From: Latrodectus hesperus
Lineage: Eukaryota > Arthropoda > Arachnida > Araneae > Theridiidae
Length of the DNA: 64,000 nt
NCBI GenBank assembly: GCA_037975125.1
Contig: CM075862.1
Location: 58,429,279 to 58,493,278 of the forward strand
Reading direction: 5' to 3'
Shown here: positions 1 to 14,960 of the stretch, in pieces
Layout: every line of letters begins with the position of its first letter
Numbering within the stretch: the stretch's first letter is position 1
Made by a program: the position numbers and the translations under genes
The notes under the pieces: model-generated
The model's input: only the letters and a program-made list of their open reading frames with translations
Told to the model about the DNA's origin: nothing
Database searches by the model: none

Positions 1-3000
1 TTGTTTAACAAGAACACACAGTATATATGCACTGTATAAACCTTTTTAAAATCCATCATATTCTTTAATATTGTTTTAAAGTTGCTACTGCCTATATATA
101 TTTGTTTAATAAGAACACTGTTAAAGTATTTCAAATTATTTTTTACGTTTCATATTCAAGTACTTTTAACCTTCTGTCTTTTGCTTATTTGTAATTTATT
201 GTAAATAGAGTAGTTGGTTATTAATAAATGCAATGATCAATTAATAATAAATGTAATTGTAATCAATGAATAAAGTTATGAATATTTTATAAGTAATTTT
301 AGTAAGCAACAGAATTTAATCTTGGTGATCAATCAATAATTTCCTTGGTTTTATCATTTTAGTTTTACACATGATACATTACATAACTTTTTTTTTACCA
401 AGTTTCCTTCATTCTCTTTTGACATATGCATTAAAACATAACATCGTTTCAATTTTATAAAAATCACAGCTTTCAGTTTAAAATGATTCAAGTGCATGTA
501 ATTACCAAGAAATACAATTTTAATGAAAATTATCTTATGATATTTTTGGATTAAAATATTTTATCTGAAAAGTTGAAGTGTTTGTCCAACATTTGTATTC
601 TTTTTATCAATATTTTTTGTTTTTCAGAGAAATTAAAAAATATATTAGGTATAAAGTAATGTGATTAGATAAAAAAGACTATGTATTTTAAAAACTGCCT
701 TCAAAAATATGTTTATACTTGACTGCATACATAATTATCTGGAATAATTATGACAAAAATTACAAAATATGTTATATAAAAAATAAAGCCTATATTCTGA
801 AAAAGTTTGAAAAATTTAGAAAAGTGCAAAATTAGTTCGTAATAACTAACACATATTTTAGTTAAATATTTTTATTATTAATCTTATTTTTTTACATATT
901 ATCTGATATACACTAATATTCTATTATCTACTATACTTATAAGTAAAAGTCTTCAACTAAAACGTCACAAAATTTATGTGTTTATGAGGTCAGATGTATT
1001 GTAATCAATATCAGAGTACATGTCAAGTACTGTTCAGACGAAAAATATTATAATGGCAAACTAATTTAATCTTAATAACAATTTTAATCTGCTTACTACA
1101 AGATTCAAAATGGCAAATAAATAATTCGTATTACACAGCAATATTATTATTATATATAATTGCACATATAAAAATGTAACAGCGTACATATTGGTAAATC
1201 TTTTCTAAATTTTTATATTTTAGGTTTTATATATGAATAAATATCATTTTTAGTATTATGAAGAAAGAACGAATAAAGTTATTAATATATTTTTTATTTA
1301 TTTTATGTTTTTAAAAAATAATAAAAAATATTTTAAGTGAAAAAATATTTAATATATTTCATGCAATTTTATGTATTTTCATTGAAGAAGAGAGAATTTA
1401 TTTTTTCATTAAAGAAAAAAATATTAATCAACCTGGTAAATGTTGAATTTTGACACCAGTTTCATTAACTCTAAATATTTCATATCCTGTCAAAATAAAC
1501 ATTATTATTTCCTTTAGAATTTTTTCATATTCCTCAGTTTTACTTGAATTGAAGATTTAAAATTAAATATTTTTATAAAACAGAAATTTTACGTGTTATT
1601 ATAATGTAGAAGGAGAAAACGCAAAATTAAATCTAACAAAAATATATATAAATCCCTTTATTAATAATTAAATTTTCACATTTGTTCTATTTCGTTTAAT
1701 GTATTTTGTACCTTACATATAATATTATGTGTTCAATAATATAATATAATAATATAATAACAAGAACATAGTTTATGTTTGTTTTGTATGGCTTGATAAA
1801 ATATCCTTTTCAATAATTATATTGCTTATATATTATAATTTAAAATATTTCAAAGAAAATAACGGTGGACATTTCTTTAAAACAATCGTTTTAAATAATC
1901 TTCTTACTATCAAAATGTATTCTGAAAAGATTTTTAAGTGTCATAATTAAATTTAATGAAATAAATTCAAATAATACATATTTATTGACTTGAAATTTTT
2001 TTCTGTGTGAGAATGTAATAAATGTGAATGTTTAATGAAAATAAAACGTATATGAAACATAATGATGCAATAATAATTTATTCTATCTTAATATACATAC
2101 ACATAATTCTACATATGATAGTTAACAATAATAAATTTATAGTTGAAGTGAAACATTAAACTTTGAAAATATCTTGTGGAGCCCCTAATACACAAGTCAT
2201 CTTCAAAGTAAGAGTATTTCAATAATAAAAATACATGCTTAATGAACATTTAGAAATATTTATAAGCATTAGCACATATAAATGATTTAAGTTATGCTAG
2301 AATTCATACATTGTTATATTGCAGTTTACAATGTTCTCAGTTTATAAACTTAAGCAATAATTTATAAATATTATACATTATTTAGATATTACATTTAGAC
2401 ACATCAAAAATTAACAAAGGAGTACATAATTTGTGTACTAAAATGTTATTGATTTCATCATTAGTGAAATTTAGAGGAAAAATAATAAATATAGCATGAA
2501 TGTAAAATAGATCTAAAACAACTTTTGGTTAAAACATATTTAATAAATGCAAAAATATTATTAATGTATAACACACATCCTCGAATTAGGTATAGAATCA
2601 AAATTTTGAAATAAATTGCGTATCATTCATCAAAAACTCGATTTATTAAATTAAAATTAAATTTTGAAATACATAGGCATATATAATAGGTAAGACAATT
2701 TTTAACTTTAAATTAAAAATACTATTGAAATAAGTGATTTCAAGAGTTTTAAAATTATTACGCCATAAATTGCTACATCTAATACATTTTCATACGATTT
2801 GTTGAGCCCCTTCATCATTAGTCATTCAGTATGACGAGTGATATTTTCAAATGAAAGGTGCTTAATTATCAAGAGAAGTTACATTCATAAAATTGAGTAG
2901 CTATATTCTTAAAATATTTTATATTTCTAGTGATATATTTCCATTTGATGTATATTATCTAACATATTTTTACATATTATATAAAATGCATAACTTATGA

Positions 3001-3433
3001 TTATTGCATTATATATTATCTATATACTTTTTACAGTATCATTTATAACAATTCAGTATATAATTCTACCCAAAACACATTTATATAATACCTATAAAGA
3101 CATTTAGTTACAAATATATTTCATATCACAACTTTTAAAATTATATTTAACAAAAGGTTTTGGAAAAGTTGGTGCATTGTGTTAAAAATTTGAGTTAAAA
3201 TTGCAGTGTACGTCATGTAGTAAAATAAGGTTCCCATTTACATCTTTAAATATCAGTGTATTGTATAAACCATATAAAAATTTACTTCATCTAAGTTTAT
3301 TTATATGCATGAGCTCAATTTTTATGTGTTCAACATCGTTAAATCTGTGGTAAAACAAACGAAAAAAAATCAAAATAATTCTGTTGTAAAACTCTATAAA
3401 TATTTGTTCGATTTCTTTAATAAAAATTTTAAA
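1..3433. other. AT-rich noncoding flank downstream of the receptor gene
   Basis: No open frame of note, RNA gene or recognisable repeat is visible in this stretch. It is uniformly AT-rich with scattered homopolymer runs. Its right part lies directly downstream of the minus-strand receptor stop codon and probably includes that gene's 3' UTR. Confidence 0.6.
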
Positions 3434-3435
3434 GT

Positions 3436-3441
3436 TTTATT
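3436..3441 (-). other. candidate polyadenylation signal of the receptor gene
   Basis: TTTATT on the plus strand reads AATAAA on the minus strand, about 93 nt beyond the receptor stop codon. Another AATAAA lies at 3296-3301. In sequence this AT-rich the hexamer is common by chance, so this is only a plausible position for the 3' end. Confidence 0.25.
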
Positions 3442-3533
3442 TTAAAATAATTTTTAAACAAAAACATTTGTACTTTTCCAAATCTTACTTTAACAAATAC
3501 TTATTTAAAAAAATGCTGTTGTAATGGATTATT

Positions 3534-4739
3534 TCACAATATATCATTCATTTTAGTTGTTTTTGTTGCACATGTGCCTGTATCGCGGTCATTTCTTTCA
3601 TACTGTGTCCGGTTTGGGTGGTTGTGCCTTGGATTACAGTAAATTACCTTTCTGAAAGCTTTCCGAAAGTTATCGGAGAGAAAAGCATATAAAATGGGAT
3701 TCACACATGAATTCATGTAAGCTAAAATATGTGACGCAATCTGAATGACAATATTCACTGGGTTGAGTTCATATGCACTCACACTCTTTAAGACTAACAC
3801 GATTTGAATTGGACACCAGCAACATGCAAAGATAACCACCACGACAACTACCATTCTTGTTACTCTCTTTTTAGATTTAACGCTTTCTGCACTCATGCGA
3901 CCACCAGGAGCAACACCAAACCACAGTCTTTTTAGCATTAGCATATATAAGCAGAATATAAGCCCCAAAGGTATGATGTATGAAGAAAGGAAGAAACAAA
4001 TTTGAAAAGCTGCATAATTATAGCCGTCGGTTGCCAAAAAAACACAGACAGAGTACTCAGTGTATGCAAACATGTATGTCAATTCACCATGACTCATGAG
4101 AGCGGGAACGCAGCATACAAATATAGTGATCCACATAAGAGAAATTGCAATGTAAGCATTTTGCTCTGTTCTTATAGACATTGAAGTTACAGGATGAACA
4201 ACTGCCAAAAATCTATCCAAAGACATAAGTACAAGTGTATATATACTGGCATAAGCACAAACAATAACCAAATACTGAACTACTCTGCACCAAACATCCC
4301 CAAATGGCCAGTATGGCAGAGCGTAATCCCAAGCAGTGAAAGGAACGCAGAATACAATGAAAAGGAGATCAGCTATGGCTAAATTTATAATTAGTAAATT
4401 GGTTGTAGAGCGCATTTGAGGATTACAAGTGACAACAATAACAACAAGTGCATTGCCAAATAATCCAACTACAACTATAACACCAAAAAGTATAGGAACA
4501 ACAATACTTAAAATGTGCTCCATTGCAAATGCATCGCTGTAATCATGTCTTCCATAGTCATAAGAATCCGATAAATTAGCACATTCTACTGTATTGTTTA
4601 TTAATGTTCCATTGCAAAGAATGGATGTTGGTGAGCTGGTATTTGTAATTTTTACTAGGTTTGTAATATCTTCAAATTCTGCTAATGTCGGTGTTTCTTG
4701 TATTTCAGCATCGATATCAAAATATTCTCTTAAACCCAT
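3534..4739 (-). CDS. allatostatin-A receptor (class A neuropeptide GPCR), single exon
   Basis: A 401-residue rhodopsin-family receptor, complete from ATG to TGA. Residues 1-72 form an extracellular N-terminus with N-glycosylation sequons at Asn33, 43, 48 and 55. Seven hydrophobic helices follow. Class A landmarks are intact: GN in TM1 (Asn96), LAIAD in TM2 (Asp124), the Cys151/Cys232 disulfide pair, DRF at 175-177 ending TM3, CWCP at 307-310 in TM6 and NPILY at 347-351 in TM7, then an FRKAFRK helix 8 and Cys368 as a possible palmitoylation site. The WPFGDVWC and LVLMSLDRFLAVVHP blocks and the SMSIRTE stretch in loop 2 are typical of arthropod allatostatin-A (FGL-amide) receptors, the relatives of vertebrate galanin receptors. 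Known members sit in the plasma membrane of neurons, gut and endocrine cells and signal through G proteins. The start has good context (CAACCATGG), and the N-terminus has no signal peptide, which is usual for the family. The whole CDS is intronless here. A galanin-like paralogue is the main alternative. Confidence 0.93.
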   Translation of the reverse strand: MGLREYFDIDAEIQETPTLAEFEDITNLVKITNTSSPTSILCNGTLINNTVECANLSDSYDYGRHDYSDAFAMEHILSIVVPILFGVIVVVGLFGNALVVIVVTCNPQMRSTTNLLIINLAIADLLFIVFCVPFTAWDYALPYWPFGDVWCRVVQYLVIVCAYASIYTLVLMSLDRFLAVVHPVTSMSIRTEQNAYIAISLMWITIFVCCVPALMSHGELTYMFAYTEYSVCVFLATDGYNYAAFQICFFLSSYIIPLGLIFCLYMLMLKRLWFGVAPGGRMSAESVKSKKRVTRMVVVVVVIFACCWCPIQIVLVLKSVSAYELNPVNIVIQIASHILAYMNSCVNPILYAFLSDNFRKAFRKVIYCNPRHNHPNRTQYERNDRDTGTCATKTTKMNDIL

Positions 4740-4763
4740 GGTTGTTTTTCACTACAAAAACAC
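4740..4763 (-). other. candidate 3' splice site just upstream of the receptor ATG
   Basis: Read on the minus strand, GTGTTTTTGTAG is followed by a 12-nt leader, TGAAAAACAACC, and then the receptor ATG. A T-rich tract ending in AG so close to the start codon fits a coding exon that begins at about 4751, with the rest of the 5' UTR spliced from further upstream. The tract is short and the DNA is T/A-rich, so the call is tentative. Confidence 0.3.
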
Positions 4764-5159
4764 TTATGAAAGCAATATAGGAAAACAATTCTTCTTAGTA
4801 CATATTGTTATGTGGAATTTAATAAAAAAGTTGAAGATGTCTAATTTATCGAATGAAAAATTTAGATTGTAAAACATAAATTATAATCCATAGAAAAATT
4901 GTAATCATAGATAATCATAGAAAATATTAAACATAAACGTAATTTCTTGCATAATCTAATGGAAAATTTAACATCAATTATATTTACATGGAAATAAATA
5001 CACAATATTTATTGAGATTTTATGTGCATATATTTATCTCAGTACAATTAAAAAGTAAATTAGATCAAGTTACATAGTGATAACCATGCCATAAGAGGAT
5101 AATTTGTACAGAACATTATGATAGAAAATAGTTTCTGCGAAATGTCGTCTCCAATGGTT

Positions 5160-5185
5160 CTGAAACATAAAAAAATATGTTAGTA
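5160..5185 (-). other. candidate 3' splice site of an upstream 5' UTR exon
   Basis: The minus strand reads CTAACAT, a T-rich tract, then GTTTCAG, followed by AACCATTGG. A branch-point-like CTAAC, a pyrimidine tract and CAG are correctly ordered and spaced, so an exon could begin at 5159 and run toward the receptor ATG. No donor or promoter was pinned down. Confidence 0.35.
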
Positions 5186-8100
5186 TGTGATGAAATTGTA
5201 ACTTAGAAGAAATAAAACACCAATACCTTTCATGATATGCAATTTAAATTTAAATTTACAATAAAGATAGAACATTGCAAGAATTTAAAATTCATTAAAA
5301 TGAATTTTCATTTAAATAATTTGGTGTAAGATCAGATCATAATTCAATTAAAAACTCACAAAATAAATACTGTACATTTGAAAATAATTTAAAATTTAAA
5401 AGAAGAAGGTACAAATTAGTATTCTAAATTTTTACTATCAAACTTTTATGTATTCATTAAGTATTAATTTTTTTAATGATTTCAAAATATTTTAAAATTT
5501 ATGTCAATACTAAAATGAACTATGTAATAAACTTTTTATTATTTTGTATTATAAGTTACTTTTTTAACTGTCATTGATCAAGAGAAGTTATTTTACAATT
5601 TAACGTTAGAGTAAATTTGTGTCTTTTTTTTAATTCGAGAAAAATTAGCTTTATATTTCTTAACATAAGTTATATAGATTATTTCTATTTTTTGATAAGA
5701 CCTTTTATTCTTTATCGATATAAAAGATTTAATGATTATAATAAAAGTAATTTTAGTATTTAAAACGCTAACTCACATAAAGCTTCCAAACAGATCTGAA
5801 AAGCAACTTTTGATTACAATCTGAATCTCTGACGTATAAAAGATTGTTATAATTATAATTATTTGAATATAATATGCAATCACATTGAATATACATTTAC
5901 TAAATTTTGTTGACAATATTGCTTGAAAAATTACTTACATAATTTTTAAAAATAAATTAAACAAAGTACATGCTTTTCATTGCAATTACCATCATATTTG
6001 TCTTTTCCATGTGTTGAAATTAATTCATTCTTTTTGCATTTTTTCACGATTTTCACACGTAGTTCATCCTTAATCACAGATAATAATGTGTTTTTACCAT
6101 AGCATACAGCTCATTTTATTGACAGATCTTTTTTTCTTTTTCTATTATTTTTTGCATTTTTTAAGATGCGATTTTGTGTATTTTTTATATAAATGATCGC
6201 GTTTAATTTTGGTTCAGATATATTTTTTGTACTCATGGCTTAGCGATTCTAAAAGAGAGTGTTTCTTATATTATAATGGACATTTAGAAGACATTTTTTT
6301 TCTCTAGTGCACGAATAAAATGTACTGGTTGAGAAAGAATACGGCCGCGAAAAGATGTCCATTAAACAGTGGGGAAAGACTTTTTTACATCCTAAACTAA
6401 TTAAATATTCAGTTGTCTGAGGAACCCATTACCTTTGATCACTTTTTTAGTAAGAAATGCATTAGCAGGCCCTATGGAACAGCAAAGTACTTTTGATAAC
6501 AATGTATAATGATAGGAAAAAAAGCGCATTTTTCATTATTGCTTTCAATGTATCCCAGGAAAAATAATTGTAACATGTTATTATCTATTCATTGAGATAT
6601 ACAATTGATGAACCTAATAAAAAGTAGAACTATTTCTTATTTCTAAAAAATTTTCCAACATCTAGGGGAAATAAGAATAAATTATTTGTAGAAATCAATT
6701 AGAAATTTATATCATCTATAAATAGGCGATGATGGTCAATTTCTTCAAATGATATATTTGTTCTGTAACATCTCTATATTAAAATTAAGCTTGCAATTTT
6801 AATTAAAGACAGCAGCATGTAAAACGATCTTAAGTTTAAGAAATGCTTATCGACTTGATTAGTATTGTAAATATACCTAAAGAACATAAGGTACTTGCAT
6901 AAAATATTTTGGTACTAATTATATTTTTAGTTGTTTCTCATTATCCATTTTTATAAACCAAAATTCTGTAACCCAATTAAAAATTTCATTTATAAACCTA
7001 CATGTACAAATATTATGTGTATCTTATTGCATAATCCATTATTGTTCTGAACTATCTATTATTATTTCAATTGAAAGTAATGCATATGTGTAGGATTAGA
7101 ATAGTAATATTTTTTAAAAATTTCCCCATATCCATAAAATGTTTTAGAATTAAAAAGTTTCTGAATGCAATATCTATTAATAGAATACAAATATATGCTG
7201 GTGGATTCTATTGATAATGGGGTTATAAATACGAATTAATTTTTAACACATTAATAGGTTGACCAATTCCTTTCATCCAATTACGATGTACCCAAAAGTA
7301 ATAAAAAAATCAAGTAACAAATAAAAAATAGTTGAAGTGAGCGATGGAAATAAAATGATTGAATTTAATATCAAATTTATTGATTTCATTGTAACTGAAG
7401 TTAACTATATAATTCCATAATCATATTTTTTGACACTGAGAATGTGAAAATTTGCTCCAATAATAAAGTTGGTAAAATACTGAGAATAGTGTCGAATCTT
7501 TCATTTTGCTGATAGATTAATGACATTCTCTGTGATTCAAATGGGTAATTTGAATTTTTTTAAATATATAAAGTCATTTTCTCATTTGGGCGAAATTCAA
7601 TCTTGTTTGCTTTTGGAATGATGAAAGGAAACATTAGGAGACTCTCAAGCTAACTGATTTTATTAAGACAAAAATCGAGATCTGTAGGTATAATTTTAAA
7701 GTGAAGTCAGTTTCTTTAAAATTATATGTATCGATTTATATACTTATTTATATTTCTTTGTGATGATAGATATTTTAAAAGTCTTGAAATAATTAAAATA
7801 GGCAGATTTTAACAAAAAGTATAGATTTGGTTATCACACTTATGCAGAGTAATTGAATTTGTAATTTTAAAATAGTTTTAGTGTCTTCTCCCAGTGAAAT
7901 ACCTAAAAGGCGTTAAGTTCATAACGAGATTACACATAGTTTTATAAATTTTTAATATCTCATTAAACATAAAAAACTAGATGTTTAACTGTTTTAAGTA
8001 ACTGTAAAAAATTATTTCAATATTATGCAAAATTTTGAATAATTTCGAATCAAATATAGAGTTAGGATCTCAAAGTTGAAACAAAATTAAGATATTTAAA

Positions 8101-8451
8101 ATTATATGAACCAATTACTCATATTGTATATGATGCATTTTTGAAACTAATTTTATTAAAGTTAAAAGGTATGATTTTTTTTAAGAATATTTATTATGTC
8201 ATGCATTTTTATTTTATAATTTTGCTGTGGATTTTAAGTTGAGAGTTTCAATATTTTTTTAAGTTAATGTTATTTAGTATATAAATTAGCGTATCAAAGT
8301 AACTATGCTTATAAAATATATAAATGTTGTTTTAATTTTCTATACAAATACTGCATTAAAAATGGAAATTTCCTTCCTAGTAATACGAATTAAACTTTTT
8401 AGGGCAAATTAAATAAAACTATGATCAAATAAAATTATACTAATGAAGAAA
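5186..8451. other. AT-rich noncoding stretch
   Basis: No gene or repeat recognised. A small patch near 6335-6375 contains ACGGCCGCG, unusually GC-rich for its surroundings, but no motif allows a functional call. Confidence 0.5.
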
Positions 8452-8483
8452 TACACATTCCAGTCACATTAATGTTACGACGT

Positions 8484-9600
8484 GTCAACAGCCAGAACAC
8501 CGTTCATGGACTGCTGCAAGACGTGCAGGAAGAGATTCGAATAGGTTTTTGAAATTGTTCACTATATGTTGAGCCATGCTGACTTCAAAGATTGGACCAG
8601 CTGTGCTTGATGGGACCAGAGTGTGAGGATCCATGCCATGGACAACCCGATCAAGTTTATCCTACAAATTCTTGATTGAATTTAATTCAGGTAAGATTAC
8701 TAGTAAGGGTAATGGAGAACTCTTCCTTATGTTCTTCAAACCAAGCACATACAATGCTTCTCTATGACACTTCACATTGTCCTGCTGGTAGATGCCATCA
8801 TAATGAGGATAAACAATGGACATATAAGGTTGGCCAAGGTCTGCAAGGACAGATGCGCATGTTTATAGATTCATTGTATCTTCCACATTGATGAATGATA
8901 CCAGAGCATACCTGAAAAATATTTTCTAGACCATAATGTTCCTGACTCCAGCCTGGAGCGTTTTGGCAATGGTTGCAAAGTGTTTGGTTTTAGAGTTTTC
9001 TCGTCGTATACGTCAACGTCCAATAATCCGATGGTGAATAAAACATGATTTATCTGATAACACTACTTGTCGCTACTCAGGGAACGTCCAAATGCTGTTC
9101 CCACGAACAAATTTCAGCCTTCTTCACCGATGAATAACAATCGGCATAGGTGCAGAAATCAGGTATTTGCTTTGGAGGATCAGAAGTATCAAAGTTCGCT
9201 GAACTGTAGTGTGAATCCTTTTCATCCACAACTCTTTCCTGATGGATCCACTTAGATCCCTTATCATGGATACTTTTTAGACCCTTTTTTTTTATCTCTG
9301 AGGTGAGTTGTTACAGCTAGCACGTCTTTTCTCCAGAACGCATCAATCCTGCCGTCGTTCACCTCGCCATCAACAGCCTGAGGTGCATCACATACTGATT
9401 TTGTACAGTTATATTTTGTCATGCACTGTACATTTTTACCACAATGGCATATGAACAATTCTCAAAATAACATATTTTGGAAATCTTTTCACCTTTGATC
9501 TGAGAACCAAAGATCATGCTCTTTTGGACGTTCTATAAATTGTTCATTTTCTGCATTACGCCAATAATCTTTCCGCAATGTTTCCGAAACCCTCTCACAC
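8484..9600 (-). pseudogene. Tc1-like transposase pseudogene
   Basis: Cut-and-paste transposase of the Tc1 (DD34E) family, readable on the minus strand only by switching frame and passing stops. Recognisable blocks in order: LSDKSCF (family SDESRF, around 9050), VRNIMVW (family GSVMVWG), LADLGQPYMSIVYP, GIYQQDNVKCH (family FQQDNAPCH, second catalytic Asp kept, near 8785), LPELNSIKNL (family PDLNPIEHL, catalytic Glu changed to Lys) and FKNLFESLPARLAAV at the C-terminus near 8520. Several stops and the lost Glu show it is inactive. The plus-strand open frames across this interval are antisense shadows. Confidence 0.8.
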
Positions 9601-9606
9601 CCATTA

Positions 9607-10456
9607 TACAGGGTGTCCCAAAACGACCGCATAAACTCTGCGCAGCTCGAATCCTCGTTGGAAGTACAAAAAATCTGCCCTAAGAAGCGTTCCTGTACGA
9701 TCCAAAGTATGATGTCACTTCCTGTGTAAGTAAAAACATTTTATTAAACATATCAACAACAGTATATGCACAATTTAACGCAGATGTTCAAAGTGTCTGC
9801 TTTGAATGTCGAGGCAGGCTTGAGCACGCCGTGTAATGGCTGCCATCACATGTTGCAACATCACAGGATCCACTGAAGTATAAGCAACGAGCAGACGAGC
9901 AACTCAGTCCATTGGTGTTGGCACTACGTCTCGATACAGCAGTTCCTTTAGATGGCCTCATAGGAAAAAAAACCAACTTGTAATATCTGGCGGATATAGA
10001 ACCGGACCCCCACGTCCGATCCAGTGCCCAGGGTATTCCATATCCAACCAACCGCGCACAGGAGCACAGAAATACGCCGGAGCCCCATTATGCTGGAACC
10101 AAAGGCATTTTCATTACATCAGCCTTACATCAGGTACACGTCGTTGTAGTCACGAACGGAATACCTGGCAACTATACGAAGACTACCGGTAGTTGCAAGA
10201 TGCAGCCTTTTAAATACCAATTTAACGACGGCTTAAGAACGTTTTAAACATTATCGTCTGGAAAGATATGCAAATAATGTTGTGGATATGTCCAATAAAG
10301 TTTTTTTTATACCGGCAGTGACGTTGTACTTTGTTTTTCGTATTTTTTTCGTAAAATATTGATGGTACAAGAACGCTTCTTTGGGCAGTTTTTATGTACT
10401 CCTAACGACGAATCTAGCTGTGCAGAGTTTATGCTGTCGTTTTGTTACACCCTGTA
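9607..10456 (-). mobile_element. mariner-like element, internally deleted, nested in the Tc1 element
   Basis: Terminal inverted repeats of roughly 95 bp: the left end begins TACAGGGTGTCCCAAAACGA, the right end (reverse complemented) TACAGGGTGTAACAAAACGA, and similarity continues through GCATAAACTCTGC to AAGAAGCGTTC. TA dinucleotides flank it at 9605-9606 and 10457-10458, the expected target duplication. At 850 bp it is too short for a full transposase and keeps only the C-terminal third of one, so it is a non-autonomous deletion derivative. Confidence 0.85.
9775..10101 (-). pseudogene. C-terminal fragment of a mariner-superfamily transposase
   Basis: About 108 residues in a single frame ending at a TAA. 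It begins WFQHNGAPAYF (family WFQHDGAPPHF, with the catalytic Asp changed to Asn), then HWIGRGGPV, a decayed form of the family's WPPRSPDLTPLDFFLWG block, HLKELLYRDVVPTPMD and a C-terminal helix ending RHFEHLR. The wording matches the mariner-related transposases common in arthropod genomes whose N-termini are often annotated DUF4817. Two in-frame TGA codons interrupt it. The longer 87-codon minus-strand open frame over the same bases (9788-10051) is in the wrong frame. Confidence 0.8.
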
Positions 10457-10857
10457 TATACTCGGTGGCATTTCGCAGTTATCTGCTTTTGTGTTGGTTA
10501 CTTAACGTTGATGTTGAAAATTCGTGGTGATCAATTTAATGTGACTGAACCACGTATATACATTTATCATAACATTAATATTTTAGAATATATTCTGTTG
10601 AATTTTATTAGTAAAAAAATTTGTAGGCTATTTATTTAACAGTTTACAAATTTTAATACATTAAGGGAATCGCATAAAATAAATTTTAAATAAAATATTT
10701 TAATAAATTCAAATTTCATTCATATTATTATTTTTTCAGATTTGTATTTAATTTTAGAAAAATAATTTTAAGGTATAAATGATTAATAATATTTTCAAAA
10801 AATCAATAAAATTTAAACTAAATTTTAAGCAGAAAATAATTTATTTTTTTAAACAGT

Positions 10858-11110
10858 GTAGAGCCCTGCTCGTCTACGGATGCAAGAGGTTTCCCAATAT
10901 AGACTTAAAAGGGTCACGCAAGTTCATTTTAGGGTTTCCCTCGAGGATTTTATTGTTGCTGATTAGAAACGCTTTTCGCTTAGCGCTCCATTAAATCCCC
11001 TTGGGTGGCCTGCACTCTCCCGAAGCCCAGAGGTAAACTACTGCACGCACTCCGCTACTCCAAAAGCACAAAACCATGTTTATGTTCAAACCATTCTATT
11101 TCTTTCCCTT
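10858..11110. other. unexplained GC-richer island
   Basis: A block of about 250 bp with CpG and GC content well above its surroundings, just outside the Tc1 element. Open frames on the plus strand (to 10994, then another from about 10995) match no family I recognise. A donor-like CAGAGGTAAAC occurs near 11030. It could be an old repeat or an exon. AT-rich DNA without features lies on both sides (10557-10857 and 11111-11340). Confidence 0.35.
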
Positions 11111-11337
11111 TGGGACAAAAGAATTGTTACTCGGGTTCTTGCACACAATGATTTTGTATGGGAGAGAAAAATAGTTCATTGTCACTTATCTGCAAATTTG
11201 TCTTAGACAGTTTTTGATATTCATCGCATGAAAACATTAATTTGTCTGTCTTGTTTCCCACCAGAAAATGCATAAAATTGAAAGTTGACATGATTTAACT
11301 TTAATGGGAAAAATATGAAATATTATATATAAATTAA

Positions 11338-14699
<3,362 letters not shown>

Positions 14700-14960
14700 A
14701 CAGTAAAGAAGAACGATCAACCTTCACTAACCAGAACGTATGCAAAAGCCTTCATTTCCAACTGACAACGAGATGATGGGTTACTAGGAAGCTGCACAGC
14801 GGGTTAACATTTTTATAACCTTCCACTGCCTGATCCCGCAGTGACGACTTTTATTTCAAAAATAAAAGCTTTTCATCGATCAAACCCCACCCCAGGTACA
14901 CATCGTAAGAACTCTTTTGAGTGCGTTGTGATTTTTATAACATGGCTGATGAGCATAGAC
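14700..14960. other. unexplained GC-richer island with a hairpin
   Basis: This block stands out from its AT-rich flanks. It holds CACAGCGGGTTAAC, GATCCCGCAGTG and CCCCACCCCAGGTAC, and a perfect 9-bp inverted repeat CTTTTATTT/AAATAAAAG around a 3-nt loop at 14848-14868. No protein or RNA family is recognised. It could be an old transposon piece or conserved noncoding DNA. Confidence 0.3.

Larger units (their letters stand above)
8452..10556 (-). mobile_element. degenerate Tc1-like DNA transposon, interrupted by a nested mariner-like element
   Basis: The ends carry matching inverted termini: CAGTCACATTAA at 8461-8472 and its reverse complement TTAATGTGACTG at 10536-10547, with weaker matching outward to TAC at 8452 and GTA at 10556. 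Between them the minus strand encodes a decayed Tc1 transposase, and an 850-bp mariner-like element (9607-10456) is inserted near the transposase N-terminus. Without the insertion the element is about 1.25 kb, normal for Tc1. Order of events: Tc1 first, mariner-like element second. Confidence 0.75.

Noticed and set aside
4002..4872. Plus-strand open frames across the receptor gene
   Set aside because: They are antisense to an intact GPCR coding sequence and have no protein-family resemblance.
9788..10051. 87-codon minus-strand open frame in the mariner-like element
   Set aside because: It is in the wrong frame. The neighbouring frame, despite two stops, gives the family's WFQHNGAP and WIGRGGP blocks.
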